Shown here: positions 45,480-54,612 of the stretch, in pieces
How positions within the stretch are numbered: position 1 is the stretch's first letter
Layout: the number at the start of each line of letters is the position of its first letter
Assembly: GCF_900108875.1 (NCBI RefSeq)
Contig: NZ_FNYJ01000001.1
Span: 971,088-1,035,087 of the forward strand
Length of the DNA stretch: 64,000 bases
Source: Pseudomonas sp. NFR16
GTDB taxonomy: Bacteria > Pseudomonadota > Gammaproteobacteria > Pseudomonadales > Pseudomonadaceae
Direction of reading: 5' to 3'
Notes under the pieces: generated by a model
Database searches by the model: none
Told to the model about the DNA's origin: nothing
What the model saw: only the letters and a program-made list of their open reading frames with translations
Position numbers and translations under genes: made by a program

Positions 45480-46688
45480 TCAATTAAGCTCAATAGCCAT
45501 GGCCGTCGCCTCACCGCCGCCAATGCAGATTGCCGCAACCCCACGTTGCAGACCGCGTTGCCTGAGCGCCGAGAGAAGCGTCACGATGATTCTCGCGCCG
45601 GACGCGCCGATGGGATGGCCCAGCGCACAGGCCCCGCCGTGCACGTTGACCTTTTCATGGGACAGTCCGAGCTTGCTCATGGTGACCAGTGCGACCACCG
45701 CGAAGGCCTCGTTGATTTCGAACAGATCGACCTCATCCAGCGACCAGCCTGTCTTGCTCATCAGCGCTTCGATTGCGCCGACGGGCGCCGTGGGAAACAG
45801 CCCCGGCTGATTGGCGTAGGCGGCATGGCCGCGAATGGTTGCCAGCGGCGTCAGTCCCCGGCGTTTCGCTTCGGACTGCAGCATCAGGGTCAGCGCCGCC
45901 GCGCCATCGGAGATCGAGCTGGAATTGGCCGCCGTGACCGTGCCGCCTTCGCGAAACGCAGGCTTGAGCCCGGCGATCTTGTCCAGCCGTGCTTTGGGCG
46001 GCTGTTCGTCGTGGCGCACGACTTTCTGCTCTTTGCCGACCGTCACGTGCAGCGCGACGATCTCGGCGTCGAAGTGGCCGCGTTTGATGGCCTCCTGAGC
46101 ACGGGTCAGCGACGCGAGGGCGAAGGCGTCCTGCGCCTCCCGGCTGAAGCCCTCGAACGCCGCGCACTCCTCAGCAAAGGTGCCCATCAGGCGGCCGCGC
46201 TCGTAGGCATCTTCCAGGCCGTCGAGAAACATGTGGTCTATGACCTGAGCGTGGCCCATGCGATAACCGTTGCGCGCCTTGTCCAGCAGATACGGCGCAT
46301 TGGACATGCTTTCCATGCCACCGGCGACAATGATGTCAGCGCTGCCGGCAAGCAGCATGTCATGGGCCATGATCGCCGCCTGCATGCCGGAGCCGCACAT
46401 CTTGTTGAGCGTCGTGCAGCGCGTGCCGTTGCTCAGACCGGCGCCCAGCGCCGCCTGGCGTGCGGGGGCCTGCCCCAGCCCCGCTGGCAGCACGCAACCG
46501 AACAGCACTTCGTCGATATCAGTCTGCGCAAGCCCGGCGCGTTCGACCGCGGCGCCGATGGCCGCCGAGCCCAGTTGCGGCGCCGTCAGGCTTTTCAGGT
46601 CGCCCTGAAAGCCGCCCATGGGCGTGCGCGCGGCGCTGACGATGACAACCGGGTCGTCGTGGTGCATCTGGCGTTTGTTCAATGACAT
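45480..46688 (-). CDS. Acetyl-CoA C-acyltransferase (thiolase)
   Basis: A 402-residue thiolase cleaving 3-ketoacyl-CoA. Catalytic residues are present as Cys in NKMCGSGMQAAIMAH, His in GHPIGASGARIIVTLL and Cys in CIGGGEATAMAIEL. GAGGAGG is 8 nt from the ATG, and the gene follows the hydroxyacyl-CoA dehydrogenase by 18 bp, so they are one operon. With the downstream hydratase the set provides three successive beta-oxidation steps, perhaps for a branched-chain acyl-CoA such as from isoleucine; no acyl-CoA dehydrogenase is adjacent. Confidence 0.94.
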   Translation of the reverse strand: MSLNKRQMHHDDPVVIVSAARTPMGGFQGDLKSLTAPQLGSAAIGAAVERAGLAQTDIDEVLFGCVLPAGLGQAPARQAALGAGLSNGTRCTTLNKMCGSGMQAAIMAHDMLLAGSADIIVAGGMESMSNAPYLLDKARNGYRMGHAQVIDHMFLDGLEDAYERGRLMGTFAEECAAFEGFSREAQDAFALASLTRAQEAIKRGHFDAEIVALHVTVGKEQKVVRHDEQPPKARLDKIAGLKPAFREGGTVTAANSSSISDGAAALTLMLQSEAKRRGLTPLATIRGHAAYANQPGLFPTAPVGAIEALMSKTGWSLDEVDLFEINEAFAVVALVTMSKLGLSHEKVNVHGGACALGHPIGASGARIIVTLLSALRQRGLQRGVAAICIGGGEATAMAIELN

Positions 46689-46706
46689 GATCGGTGCCTC
46701 CTCGAT

Positions 46707-47474
46707 TTAGCGAGCAGCCATGCGCAAGGCGCCATCCAGACGGATGACTTCGCCGTTGAGCATGCTGTTTTCGATGATGTGCCGCGCCAGTGCCGCGTAT
46801 TCCTCCGGCTTGCCCAGCCGAGGCGGGAATGGGACGCCGGCGCTGAGACTCTCGCGTACTTGCGGCGTCATGCCCGCCATCATGGGCGTCTCGAAGATGC
46901 CCGGCGCGATGGTCATGACGCGAATGCCGAAACGCGCCAGCTCCCGTGCGGCGGGCAGTGTGAGACTGACAATGGCGCCCTTGGACGCCGCATAGGCCGC
47001 CTGACCGATCTGGCCGTCATAGGCGGCGATCGACGCAGTATTGATGATCACCCCGCGTTCGCCGCCTTGGTCCGGCTTGCCTTCGGCCATCACCGCAGCG
47101 GCAAGGCGCATCAGATTGAAACTGCCGACGAGGTTGACGTTGATGACCTGACTGAAGCTCGACAACCCGTGAGGGCCTTCTTTGCCGAGGATTTTTTGCG
47201 CACCGACGATGCCCGCACAATTGATGACGCCCTGCACGCGACCGAACTCGGCCAACGTTTGATCGAGCGCGGCCTTTACGGCCTCCTCCCGGGTGATGTC
47301 GGTGACGCATGCACGCGCATCAGCACCCAGTGCGTGCAGCTGCGTCTGAAGGGCCTCGGCGTTGACGTCCAGCAACATGACCTTCGCGCCCGCGTCGATC
47401 AGCATCCGCGCAGTCGCAGCGCCCAGCCCGGAGGCACCGCCACTGACCAGAAATACCTTGCCTTGGATCTGCAT
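46707..47474 (-). CDS. 3-Hydroxyacyl-CoA dehydrogenase, SDR (HSD10) type
   Basis: A 255-residue short-chain dehydrogenase. The Rossmann motif is [15 protein letters not shown], the NNAG-equivalent is [10 protein letters not shown], and the catalytic YxxxK is YAASK. The sequence ANKAFNG-like stretch [20 protein letters not shown] and the C-terminal [14 protein letters not shown] match type-2 3-hydroxyacyl-CoA dehydrogenases. These oxidise 2-methyl-3-hydroxybutyryl-CoA in isoleucine breakdown as well as straight-chain substrates. AAGGA precedes the ATG. First gene of the three-gene beta-oxidation set. Confidence 0.93.
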   Translation of the reverse strand: MQIQGKVFLVSGGASGLGAATARMLIDAGAKVMLLDVNAEALQTQLHALGADARACVTDITREEAVKAALDQTLAEFGRVQGVINCAGIVGAQKILGKEGPHGLSSFSQVINVNLVGSFNLMRLAAAVMAEGKPDQGGERGVIINTASIAAYDGQIGQAAYAASKGAIVSLTLPAARELARFGIRVMTIAPGIFETPMMAGMTPQVRESLSAGVPFPPRLGKPEEYAALARHIIENSMLNGEVIRLDGALRMAAR

Positions 47475-47620
47475 GATGGTGTCGTCCTTACACTTTTATT
47501 GTTCGAGTGACGGAATACTCTGCCCTGGCGACCGGATGAGCAATAGTCAAAGCGCGCATCGACAGTGGCGCTTTTAGCCAGTGAGCGCGCCCCTCGCCCA
47601 GCGCCGCTGCGAACAATGTG

Positions 47621-49015
47621 TCAGGTCTTGCGTTGCAGCACGGCCTCTCCGGCTTGCGGGGACAGTCGCAGGTTGTCCAGCAACGCCAGTGCCGCAATGA
47701 GCGCCACCCAGATGAAGGTCAGCTGAAAATCCGCCGTCACGGCCTGCCCTTCGTTGCCGTGCAGGTACATCGAGCCGCGCAACAACAGGGCGGCGATGGC
47801 CACGCCCAGGCCCATGCTGAGCTGGAAAAACATGCTGAACAGGGTCGACGCGTGACTCATCTGCGCCTTGGGGACATCCGCGAAACCCAGCGTGTTGAAG
47901 GCAGTGAACTGCATCGAGCGGGACAGCCCGCCGATGAACAGGATCAACAGAATGAGTGGCCCGCTCATGGCCTCATCGAGCAAGGCGCAGGCGGCAATGG
48001 CGCCGATGCCGATCAGGCCGTTTACCATCAGCACCTGGCGGAAACCCCAGCGCTGCATGATGGCGCTGGTGAACGGTTTCATCGCCAGGTTGCCGGCAAA
48101 CACGCCCAGCACCAGCAGCCCTGCATCGAAGGCTGACAGCCCGAACCCCACCTGAAACATCAGCGGCAGCAGAAACGGCAGCGTGCTGATGGCGATCCGG
48201 AAAGCCGAGCCACCCAGCAAACTGACGCTGAAGGTGCGAATCGTAATCCCACCGACGTTCAACAACGGTTGCGCATGCCTGCGCATGTGCAGCCACGCCA
48301 CCACGCCGCACAACAGGCCGACGCCGGTCACCAGCAGTCCCGACCATTGGCTGGCGCGCCCCTGGCCGAGCATTTCCATGCCATACAGGATCGCTGTGCA
48401 GGCAACGCCGACGAGCACAAAGCCCGGCAAATCGAAGGGCCGCGAGCTGACTTCGTTGCGGCGCGGAATGAGGATCAGCGCGGCAATCAGGGCCAGCACA
48501 CCGAGCGGCAAGTTGAGGTAGAAAATCCACGGCCATGACGCGTGGGTCACGATGAACCCGCCTAACGGAGGCCCGACCACCGGCGCCACCAGACCCGGCC
48601 AGGTAATCAGCGAAATCGCCCGCACCAGGTCCTTTTTCTCGGTCGCGCGCATCACAGCCAGGCGCCCCACCGGGACCATCATCGCGCCACTGATGCCTTG
48701 CAGGACACGAGCGGCGACGAACGACTCCAGACTGCCACTGATGCCACACAGCAGCGACGACACCGTGAACAGCACGATCGCGCTGCCGAAGACCAGCCGC
48801 GAACCCAGCCGGTCCGCCATCCAGCCGCTGATGGGGATGAACGCAGCAATGGCCAGCATGTAGGCGCTCATGCCGATGTTGAGGTCGACCGCCGCGACGT
48901 TGAATGTTTTCGCCATGTCCGGCAATGCCGTGGCGATGACCGTCGCGTCGAGGTTTTCCATGAAAAACGTGACCGCGACCAGCAAGGCGATCAGCGTCGA
49001 TTGACGTTGCGACAT
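47621..49015 (-). CDS. DHA2-family MFS multidrug efflux transporter
   Basis: A 464-residue, fourteen-segment drug:H+ antiporter. The first helix carries FFMENLDATVIATALPDM, the DHA2 motif around LDxTIVNxALP; the loop 2-3 signature is GWMADRLGSRLVFGSA; and helix 5 has the antiporter motif WPGLVAPVVGPPLGGFI. AAGGGA lies 6 nt upstream of the ATG at 49015; an open frame 42 codons longer is rejected. It diverges from a shikimate-dehydrogenase-like gene (228-bp gap). Confidence 0.92.
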   Translation of the reverse strand: MSQRQSTLIALLVAVTFFMENLDATVIATALPDMAKTFNVAAVDLNIGMSAYMLAIAAFIPISGWMADRLGSRLVFGSAIVLFTVSSLLCGISGSLESFVAARVLQGISGAMMVPVGRLAVMRATEKKDLVRAISLITWPGLVAPVVGPPLGGFIVTHASWPWIFYLNLPLGVLALIAALILIPRRNEVSSRPFDLPGFVLVGVACTAILYGMEMLGQGRASQWSGLLVTGVGLLCGVVAWLHMRRHAQPLLNVGGITIRTFSVSLLGGSAFRIAISTLPFLLPLMFQVGFGLSAFDAGLLVLGVFAGNLAMKPFTSAIMQRWGFRQVLMVNGLIGIGAIAACALLDEAMSGPLILLILFIGGLSRSMQFTAFNTLGFADVPKAQMSHASTLFSMFFQLSMGLGVAIAALLLRGSMYLHGNEGQAVTADFQLTFIWVALIAALALLDNLRLSPQAGEAVLQRKT

Positions 49016-49243
49016 CCGCGTTCCCTTCAATGAGCCTGGCAGGCAGCGCGCTAGGATATCGCTTTCGCCTGGCGGGCAGCAGCGCGAATCCGCCCTTTTC
49101 TCCTCCATGTGGTTGTGGGCGATCAGCGAACGCTTTGCCACGGAACTGTCCCTGCGCCTCTGTTACGGAATTAACTGTCTGGTACATTTTAAGTACAACG
49201 GTCGCCCAATGGTGTGGGCACCTCAGAACAAGAGCCTGTCGCG

Positions 49244-50107
49244 ATGACTTTGAACTCAACACAACTTTCCATTCTGGCTGGCCTCATCGGGGCCGGCATT
49301 CAGGCATCCCTTACACCATCACTGCACGAGCACGAAGGTGACGCCCAAGGGATGCGCTATCTGTATCGCCTCATCGACATCGATGCGCAGAACCTGGACG
49401 CCACCGCCCTGCCCGGGCTGATCGATGGTGCCCAGCGCAGCGGCTTCACCGGTCTGAATATCACCTACCCATGCAAGCAGGCGGTCATCCCGCTGCTCGA
49501 TGAATTGTCGCCGGAAGCGCGCGCCATCGGCGCGGTCAACACGGTGGTGTTCAGAAACGGGCGGCGCATCGGCCACAACACCGATTGCCTGGGCTTTGCC
49601 GAAGGCTTTCGCCGCGGGCTGGGCGACGTCGCCAAACGCCGCGTGGTGCAAATGGGCGCTGGCGGCGCAGGTGCCGCAGTGGCCCATGCGCTGCTGGGCG
49701 AAGGCGTTGGTGAGCTGGTGATTTTCGACGTCGACGCCGGCCGCGCCCAAAGCCTGGTGGACAACCTGAACGCCCACATAGGCGAGGGCCGCGCGCGGGT
49801 CGGCCATGACCTGCCGGCCGCCATGGCCAACGCCGATGGACTGGTGAACACCACGCCAGTGGGCATGAGCAAGCTGCCCGGCACGCCGCTGCCGGTCGAA
49901 TTGCTGCGCGCGGATCTGTGGGTGGCGGAGATCATTTATTTCCCGCTGCAGACCGCATTGCTTGCCCACGCCAGGGAACTGGGTTGCCGCACGCTGGACG
50001 GCGGCACGATGGCGGTCTTTCAAGCGGTCAAGGCATTCGAACTGTTCACCGGCGTCCCGGCGAACGCCGAGCGGATGCAGGCTTTCTTCAGCGCACTGGC
50101 GCACTGA
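49244..50107 (+). CDS. Quinate/shikimate dehydrogenase-like protein (AroE paralogue)
   Basis: A 287-residue NAD(P)-dependent dehydrogenase of the AroE family. Substrate-binding residues are visible in SLTPSLHEHEG, the catalytic Lys in NITYPCKQAVIPLLDE, and Asn/Asp in GAVNTVVF and HNTDCLGF; the nucleotide site is GAGGAGAAVAHAL. The SLTP variant (rather than SxSP) and its position beside 3-dehydroshikimate dehydratase and an MFS importer favour a catabolic role oxidising quinate or shikimate to the dehydro acid. The start at 49244 is the better of two Met codons; the ribosome site is weak. Confidence 0.88.
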   Translation: MTLNSTQLSILAGLIGAGIQASLTPSLHEHEGDAQGMRYLYRLIDIDAQNLDATALPGLIDGAQRSGFTGLNITYPCKQAVIPLLDELSPEARAIGAVNTVVFRNGRRIGHNTDCLGFAEGFRRGLGDVAKRRVVQMGAGGAGAAVAHALLGEGVGELVIFDVDAGRAQSLVDNLNAHIGEGRARVGHDLPAAMANADGLVNTTPVGMSKLPGTPLPVELLRADLWVAEIIYFPLQTALLAHARELGCRTLDGGTMAVFQAVKAFELFTGVPANAERMQAFFSALAH

Positions 50108-50198
50108 GTCCGTCAGCTTCGACACCGCTCGCGACGCCGGTGTCGAACGTCAGTCCACACCGGGCCAGGCCTTAACGGACGGCCCGCCGAGACCCAGC

Positions 50199-50870
50199 TC
50201 AAGGCATCAGGTAGCGGGCGACCGAATCGCTGATCATCGCTTTCTGTCGCGACTTCACGTCCCGGTCCTCGAGGTCGATCTGGAAGATCTCCGAAAATGT
50301 GTGACGGTTCGACACGCGATAAAAGCAGAACGAGCTGATCAGCATGTGCAGGTCCACCGCCTGCACGCCCGGGCGGAATGTGCCGTCCTTTTCGCCACGG
50401 CGCAGGGTCTGATCCAGCGCCTGCAAGACATGTTGGCTCAGGTCGCGAATGGTCGGTGACTGCTTGACGTTTTCACCGTTGTGGATGTTTTCGATGCACA
50501 CGATGCGCACGAAATCGACGTTGCGGTCATGGTGATCGAAGGTGAACTCGACCAGACGCTTGATCGCCTGAGCAGGCGGCAGAACGTCCAGATTCAGGCT
50601 GCTTTCGGTGTGGCGGATGTCCCCGTACAGCTTCTCCAGCACTTCGCTGTACAGCTGTTCCTTGCTGTTGAAGTAGTAATAGATCATCCGCTTGGAGGTT
50701 TGCGTCCGTTCGGCGATGGCATCGACCCGGGCGCCCGACAGTCCTTGGGCTACAAACTCGGCGACGGCCGCCTGCAGGATGCCGTCTCGGGTTTTTTCCG
50801 GATTGTTCTTGCGGCTTTTGCGTGGCGCCTCTGCGGGCACTTCGGCAAAGGTCTCGTCGACAGTTTTCAT
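50199..50870 (-). CDS. TetR/AcrR-family regulator of the quinate/shikimate cluster
   Basis: A 223-residue TetR-type protein. The N-terminal helix-turn-helix is DAIAERTQTSKRMIYYYFNS (about residues 49-68), followed by the C-terminal helical sensor domain (TFDHHDRNVDFVRIVCIENI). It lies between the AroE-like gene (convergent) and the 3-dehydroshikimate dehydratase gene (same strand, 90 bp upstream), so it is probably the local repressor, responding to a hydroaromatic acid or protocatechuate. Confidence 0.9.
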   Translation of the reverse strand: MKTVDETFAEVPAEAPRKSRKNNPEKTRDGILQAAVAEFVAQGLSGARVDAIAERTQTSKRMIYYYFNSKEQLYSEVLEKLYGDIRHTESSLNLDVLPPAQAIKRLVEFTFDHHDRNVDFVRIVCIENIHNGENVKQSPTIRDLSQHVLQALDQTLRRGEKDGTFRPGVQAVDLHMLISSFCFYRVSNRHTFSEIFQIDLEDRDVKSRQKAMISDSVARYLMP

Positions 50871-50960
50871 GCTTGGCTCACGACCACGGTGGAATCGCGC
50901 GATTATGAGCCGCGCTGCCGCGTTACGGAAGCGGCATATGCCAGCATGTTGCGCATCCGC

Positions 50961-52868
50961 TCACAGCCGCTTCTGCCGCGCCCCTCCGCTTCGCGATTTG
51001 GCCATGGCGGCCAGACGCACGGCCACGTTGGCGGCGCCATAACCGGCGTAGCCATTCTTGCGCTGCAGGATTTCGAAGAAAAACCGGTCGTCGAACGCTT
51101 CGGTGTAGACGTGAAACAGCTCGCCGCCGTTGGCATCGCGGTCATAGAGCACGTTGTAATACGCCAGCTCGCTGAGGAATTCGTCGTCGAAATCGAAACG
51201 GGCTGCCAGGTCGTCGTAGTAGTTCAGCGGAATGTCCAGCAGTTGCACGCCCGCTTCTTTGGCTCGGGCAACCTGGGCAAAGATGTCATCACACGAGAAC
51301 GCAATGTGGTGCACGCCCGAGCCGCGATAGCTGGACAGCGCATGAGAAATCGCCGTGTTGCGGTTCTCGGAAATGTTCAGCGGCAGGCGCACGGTGCTGC
51401 AGCGACTGCGCAATGCACGGCTTTTTACCAGACCGTAGGGGTCGGGCAGCACAACTTCGTCGTCCGCCTCGAAATCCAGCAGGCCTTTGTAGAAAAGCAC
51501 CCAGCTGTCGAGACTTTCGGCCGGCAACGCCATGGCCATGTGATCAATCCGCTGCAAGCCGCCGCGAGGGGCTGGTGTGCTGCCGATTGTGAAGTCGCTG
51601 TCGTAGATCGACTGCCCGGGCGCTGCCGGTTCGACCAGATAGATCAGACTGCCGTCTGGCGCGCGGACCGCCGGAATCTCCCGTTCATTGGGCCCCACCA
51701 GCCCGCGATAAGGCTGGCCCTTGTACTGTCGGGCACGTTCCAGCGCGGTGCTTGCGTCCCGCACGCGCAGTGCAGTGGCGCACAGCGACGGGCCGTGGGA
51801 TTCGAAAAAACTGTGGGCAAACGAATAAGGCTCGGCGTTGAGCACGATCTTGATGTCGCCCTGCCCCAGCAGGCTCACGGCCTTGGAGCGATGCTGGCCG
51901 AGTTTGGCGAAACCCAGGTCCTCCAGCCAGTGGCTCAGTCGGGCGCCCTGCGCATCGTCGACGGCAAATTCGAGAAACTCGACGCCGTCGTAAGCACTCG
52001 CCGCCGGCGGACTGAATAGCAGTTCCGGCGCGACGGGCTGCGCTTCCTGCTGAAGTCGCTCGCGGGTTTTCTCTTCCAGATAAAGCAACGAACGCAATCC
52101 ATCCGCAGCATTGGCCCGCGTGGGCGCTGCACGAAAACCGTCGTTGAAGATTTCCAGCGACAGCGGCCCGGTGTAGCCGCTCTTGAGAATCGGCGCGAGA
52201 AAGCCCGGCAGGTCGAACTCACCCTGGCCGGGGAAGCAGCGGAAATGCCGACTCCACTCCAGCACGTCCATGGCGAGCAACGGCGCGTCTGCCATTTGCA
52301 CGAAGAAGATCTTGTCGCCGGGGATGTCGGCGATGGCGCGAGGATCGCCCTTGAGCGACAGCGTGTGGAAGCTGTCGAGCAGCACGCCCAGCGCAGGATG
52401 ATCGATCTGGCGCACCAGGTTCCACACCTGCTGCCAGGTGTTCACATGCCGCCCCCAGGCCAGGGCCTCGTAACCGATCCGGAGCTGGCGCGCCCCGGCC
52501 CGCTCGGCCAGCAGCGACAAGTCGTCCAGCAGGACACGTTCATCGCCGAGCGAATCGTTGGCGGTATTGCTGCAGACCAGCACCAGATCGGTGCCCAGTT
52601 CCTGCATCAGGTCGAACTTGCGCTCGGCACGGTCGACATTGCGTTGCAAGCGGTCCCGGCGGCAGCCTTCGAAGTCACGAAACGGCTGGAACAGCGTAAT
52701 GGCGATACCCAGGTCGGCGCACATCTGGCGCACGTTGCGGGGGCTGCCATCGTAGTAGAGAAGGTCGTTTTCGAAGATCTCAACGCCGTCAAACCCGGCG
52801 GCGGCAATGGCTTCAAGTTTTTCCGGCAGTGTTCCGCTCAAAGAAACGGTGGCGATCGAGCGCTGCAT
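50961..52868 (-). CDS. quiC: 3-Dehydroshikimate dehydratase with C-terminal HPPD-like domain
   Basis: A 635-residue fused enzyme. The N-terminal TIM-barrel (about 1-285) is an AP-endonuclease-2/sugar-isomerase fold that converts 3-dehydroshikimate to protocatechuate; metal-site residues are readable in GFDGVEIFENDLLYY, YEALAWGRHVN, LLDSFHTLSL and LSLEIFND. The C-terminal domain resembles 4-hydroxyphenylpyruvate dioxygenase with His-His-Glu in RIDHMAMALP (about 441), GVHHIAFSCDD (about 519) and FFEILQRKNGYAGYG (about 599), as in QuiC/QsuB fusions. AGGAG is 7 nt from the ATG. It diverges from an MFS importer. Confidence 0.92.
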   Translation of the reverse strand: MQRSIATVSLSGTLPEKLEAIAAAGFDGVEIFENDLLYYDGSPRNVRQMCADLGIAITLFQPFRDFEGCRRDRLQRNVDRAERKFDLMQELGTDLVLVCSNTANDSLGDERVLLDDLSLLAERAGARQLRIGYEALAWGRHVNTWQQVWNLVRQIDHPALGVLLDSFHTLSLKGDPRAIADIPGDKIFFVQMADAPLLAMDVLEWSRHFRCFPGQGEFDLPGFLAPILKSGYTGPLSLEIFNDGFRAAPTRANAADGLRSLLYLEEKTRERLQQEAQPVAPELLFSPPAASAYDGVEFLEFAVDDAQGARLSHWLEDLGFAKLGQHRSKAVSLLGQGDIKIVLNAEPYSFAHSFFESHGPSLCATALRVRDASTALERARQYKGQPYRGLVGPNEREIPAVRAPDGSLIYLVEPAAPGQSIYDSDFTIGSTPAPRGGLQRIDHMAMALPAESLDSWVLFYKGLLDFEADDEVVLPDPYGLVKSRALRSRCSTVRLPLNISENRNTAISHALSSYRGSGVHHIAFSCDDIFAQVARAKEAGVQLLDIPLNYYDDLAARFDFDDEFLSELAYYNVLYDRDANGGELFHVYTEAFDDRFFFEILQRKNGYAGYGAANVAVRLAAMAKSRSGGARQKRL

Positions 52869-52983
52869 TAGGTGACTCCTGAGTGATCTCATGGCCGCAC
52901 CCGGACAAGCCGATCGTTGTCGGCTGCAGCCTGGGTGTCAAAGCGATTATTCTCCCGGTATCCTTTTACAGCAATTTAAATGT

Positions 52984-52997
52984 ACGGACCGGTTAGT
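52984..52997. promoter_or_regulatory. TetR-type operator candidate between quiC and the MFS importer
   Basis: ACGGACCGGTTAGT is a palindrome of the form ACnnACC-GGTnnGT, a common TetR-family operator layout, embedded in an AT-rich tract in the 304-bp divergent region. No other gene is seen in this gap. The neighbouring TetR protein (50199-50870) is the obvious candidate to bind it; this is an inference. Confidence 0.5.
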
Positions 52998-53172
52998 TTT
53001 GTGTTCGATAATCGCCCAGAAGAGCCCTGAGTCAATTGACGCTCTCGCCGTCGGTGTCCACCATCGTTTGCACATTGTCGGACAAGGTGAACAACACAGC
53101 TCCAGCCCGCTGCCGCCTTGCATCCGGGTACGCGTCACCAGACAGAACCATAACAATTCCAAGACAGGTTAA

Positions 53173-54528
53173 ATGCTCATGCGCTCATACCCTGCTACGC
53201 CTGCGCCTGCCGCAGCGACCCCCGTGCATCCACATGCCGGGATCGGCGAGAAAATCCGCGGCGCCTTCGCCATCGGCAAGACACGCTGGGGCATGCTCGC
53301 CCTGGTGTTCTTCGCTACCACGCTGAACTACATCGACCGCGCCGCGCTGGGCGTCATGCAGCCGATCCTGGCCGAGAAGATGAGCTGGACGGCGATGGAC
53401 TACGCCAATATCAATTTCTGGTTCCAGGTCGGCTACGCCGGCGGCTTTCTGTTGCAGGGCCGGTTCATCGACAAGGTTGGCGTCAAACGGGCGTTCTTCC
53501 TCGCCGTTCTGCTCTGGAGCTTCGCCACCGGCGCCCACGGACTGGCGACCTCCGCGGCCGGCTTCATGGTCTGTCGCTTCATTCTTGGCCTGACCGAAGC
53601 GGCCAATTACCCGGCCTGCGTCAAGACCACGCGTTTGTGGTTTCCGGCAGGCGAGCGCGCCGTCGCGACCGGGATCTTCAACGCCGGGACCAACGTCGGC
53701 GCCATGGTCACTCCCGCCTTGTTGCCGCTGATCCTCACCGTGTGGGGCTGGCAGGCCGCTTTTCTTTGCATGAGCGCGCTGGGCCTGACCTGGGTGGTGA
53801 TCTGGCGCTTGAAGTATTTCAACCCCGAAGATCACCCGACGGTGCGCCAGAGCGAGCTGGAATACATTCATCAGGGCAACGAGCCTGATTCCGCTCCGGC
53901 AAAGGTGCCCTTTTCGCAGATTCTGAAAATGCGCGGCACCTGGGCCTTCGCCCTGGCCTACGCCCTGACGGCGCCGGTGTTCTGGTTTTACCTGTACTGG
54001 CTGCCGCCGTTTCTCAATCAGCAATACAACCTGGGCATCAGCGTCACGCAAATGGGCATTCCGCTGATGCTGATCTGGCTGACCGCCGACTTCGGCAGCA
54101 TCGGTGGCGGCATTCTGTCTTCCTGGCTGATCGGTCGCGGAATGCGCGCGACGACGGCGCGGCTGGTGTCGATGCTGGTTTTCGCCCTGACGATCATCTG
54201 TGTGGTCTTCGCCGCCAACGCCAGCGGGCTGTGGATGGCGGTGCTGGCGATTGCCCTGGCGGTCGGCGCGCATCAGGCGTGGACGGCGAATATCTGGAGT
54301 CTGGTGATGGACTACACGCCCAAGCACATGATGAGCACGGTATTCGGCTTCGGCGGCATGTGCGCCTCCATCGGCGGGATGTTCATGACCCAGATCGTCG
54401 GCGCCGTGCTCACCGCGACTCATAACAACTACAGCGTGCTGTTCATGCTCATCCCGGCGATGTACTTCATCGCGCTGGTGTGGATGTACCTGATGGCGCC
54501 ACGGGATGTCGACCCGACCGGCGAATGA
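53173..54528 (+). CDS. MFS transporter, anion:cation symporter type
   Basis: A 451-residue major facilitator of the ACS family that takes up organic acids. Helix 1 has TTLNYIDRAALGVMQPIL, the conserved ACS motif with Asp-Arg, and the 2-3 loop reads GRFIDKVGVKRAFFLA. Positioned divergent from 3-dehydroshikimate dehydratase in a hydroaromatic cluster, it is likely an importer of quinate, shikimate or dehydroshikimate. An in-frame Met two codons after the first is an alternative start. Twelve hydrophobic segments are evident. Confidence 0.91.
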   Translation: MLMRSYPATPAPAAATPVHPHAGIGEKIRGAFAIGKTRWGMLALVFFATTLNYIDRAALGVMQPILAEKMSWTAMDYANINFWFQVGYAGGFLLQGRFIDKVGVKRAFFLAVLLWSFATGAHGLATSAAGFMVCRFILGLTEAANYPACVKTTRLWFPAGERAVATGIFNAGTNVGAMVTPALLPLILTVWGWQAAFLCMSALGLTWVVIWRLKYFNPEDHPTVRQSELEYIHQGNEPDSAPAKVPFSQILKMRGTWAFALAYALTAPVFWFYLYWLPPFLNQQYNLGISVTQMGIPLMLIWLTADFGSIGGGILSSWLIGRGMRATTARLVSMLVFALTIICVVFAANASGLWMAVLAIALAVGAHQAWTANIWSLVMDYTPKHMMSTVFGFGGMCASIGGMFMTQIVGAVLTATHNNYSVLFMLIPAMYFIALVWMYLMAPRDVDPTGE

Positions 54529-54612
54529 GCCGGACAGGCCCGTTACCTCGGGCCACCGCACCGCTTGCCGACGTCGGGCCAGGTACTAACCGCAGGCCCG
54601 AGTCGGCGCCCC

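Noticed and set aside
53185..54561. 458-codon minus-strand open frame
   Set aside because: It lies opposite the ACS-type MFS gene and has the same biased composition as other shadow frames.
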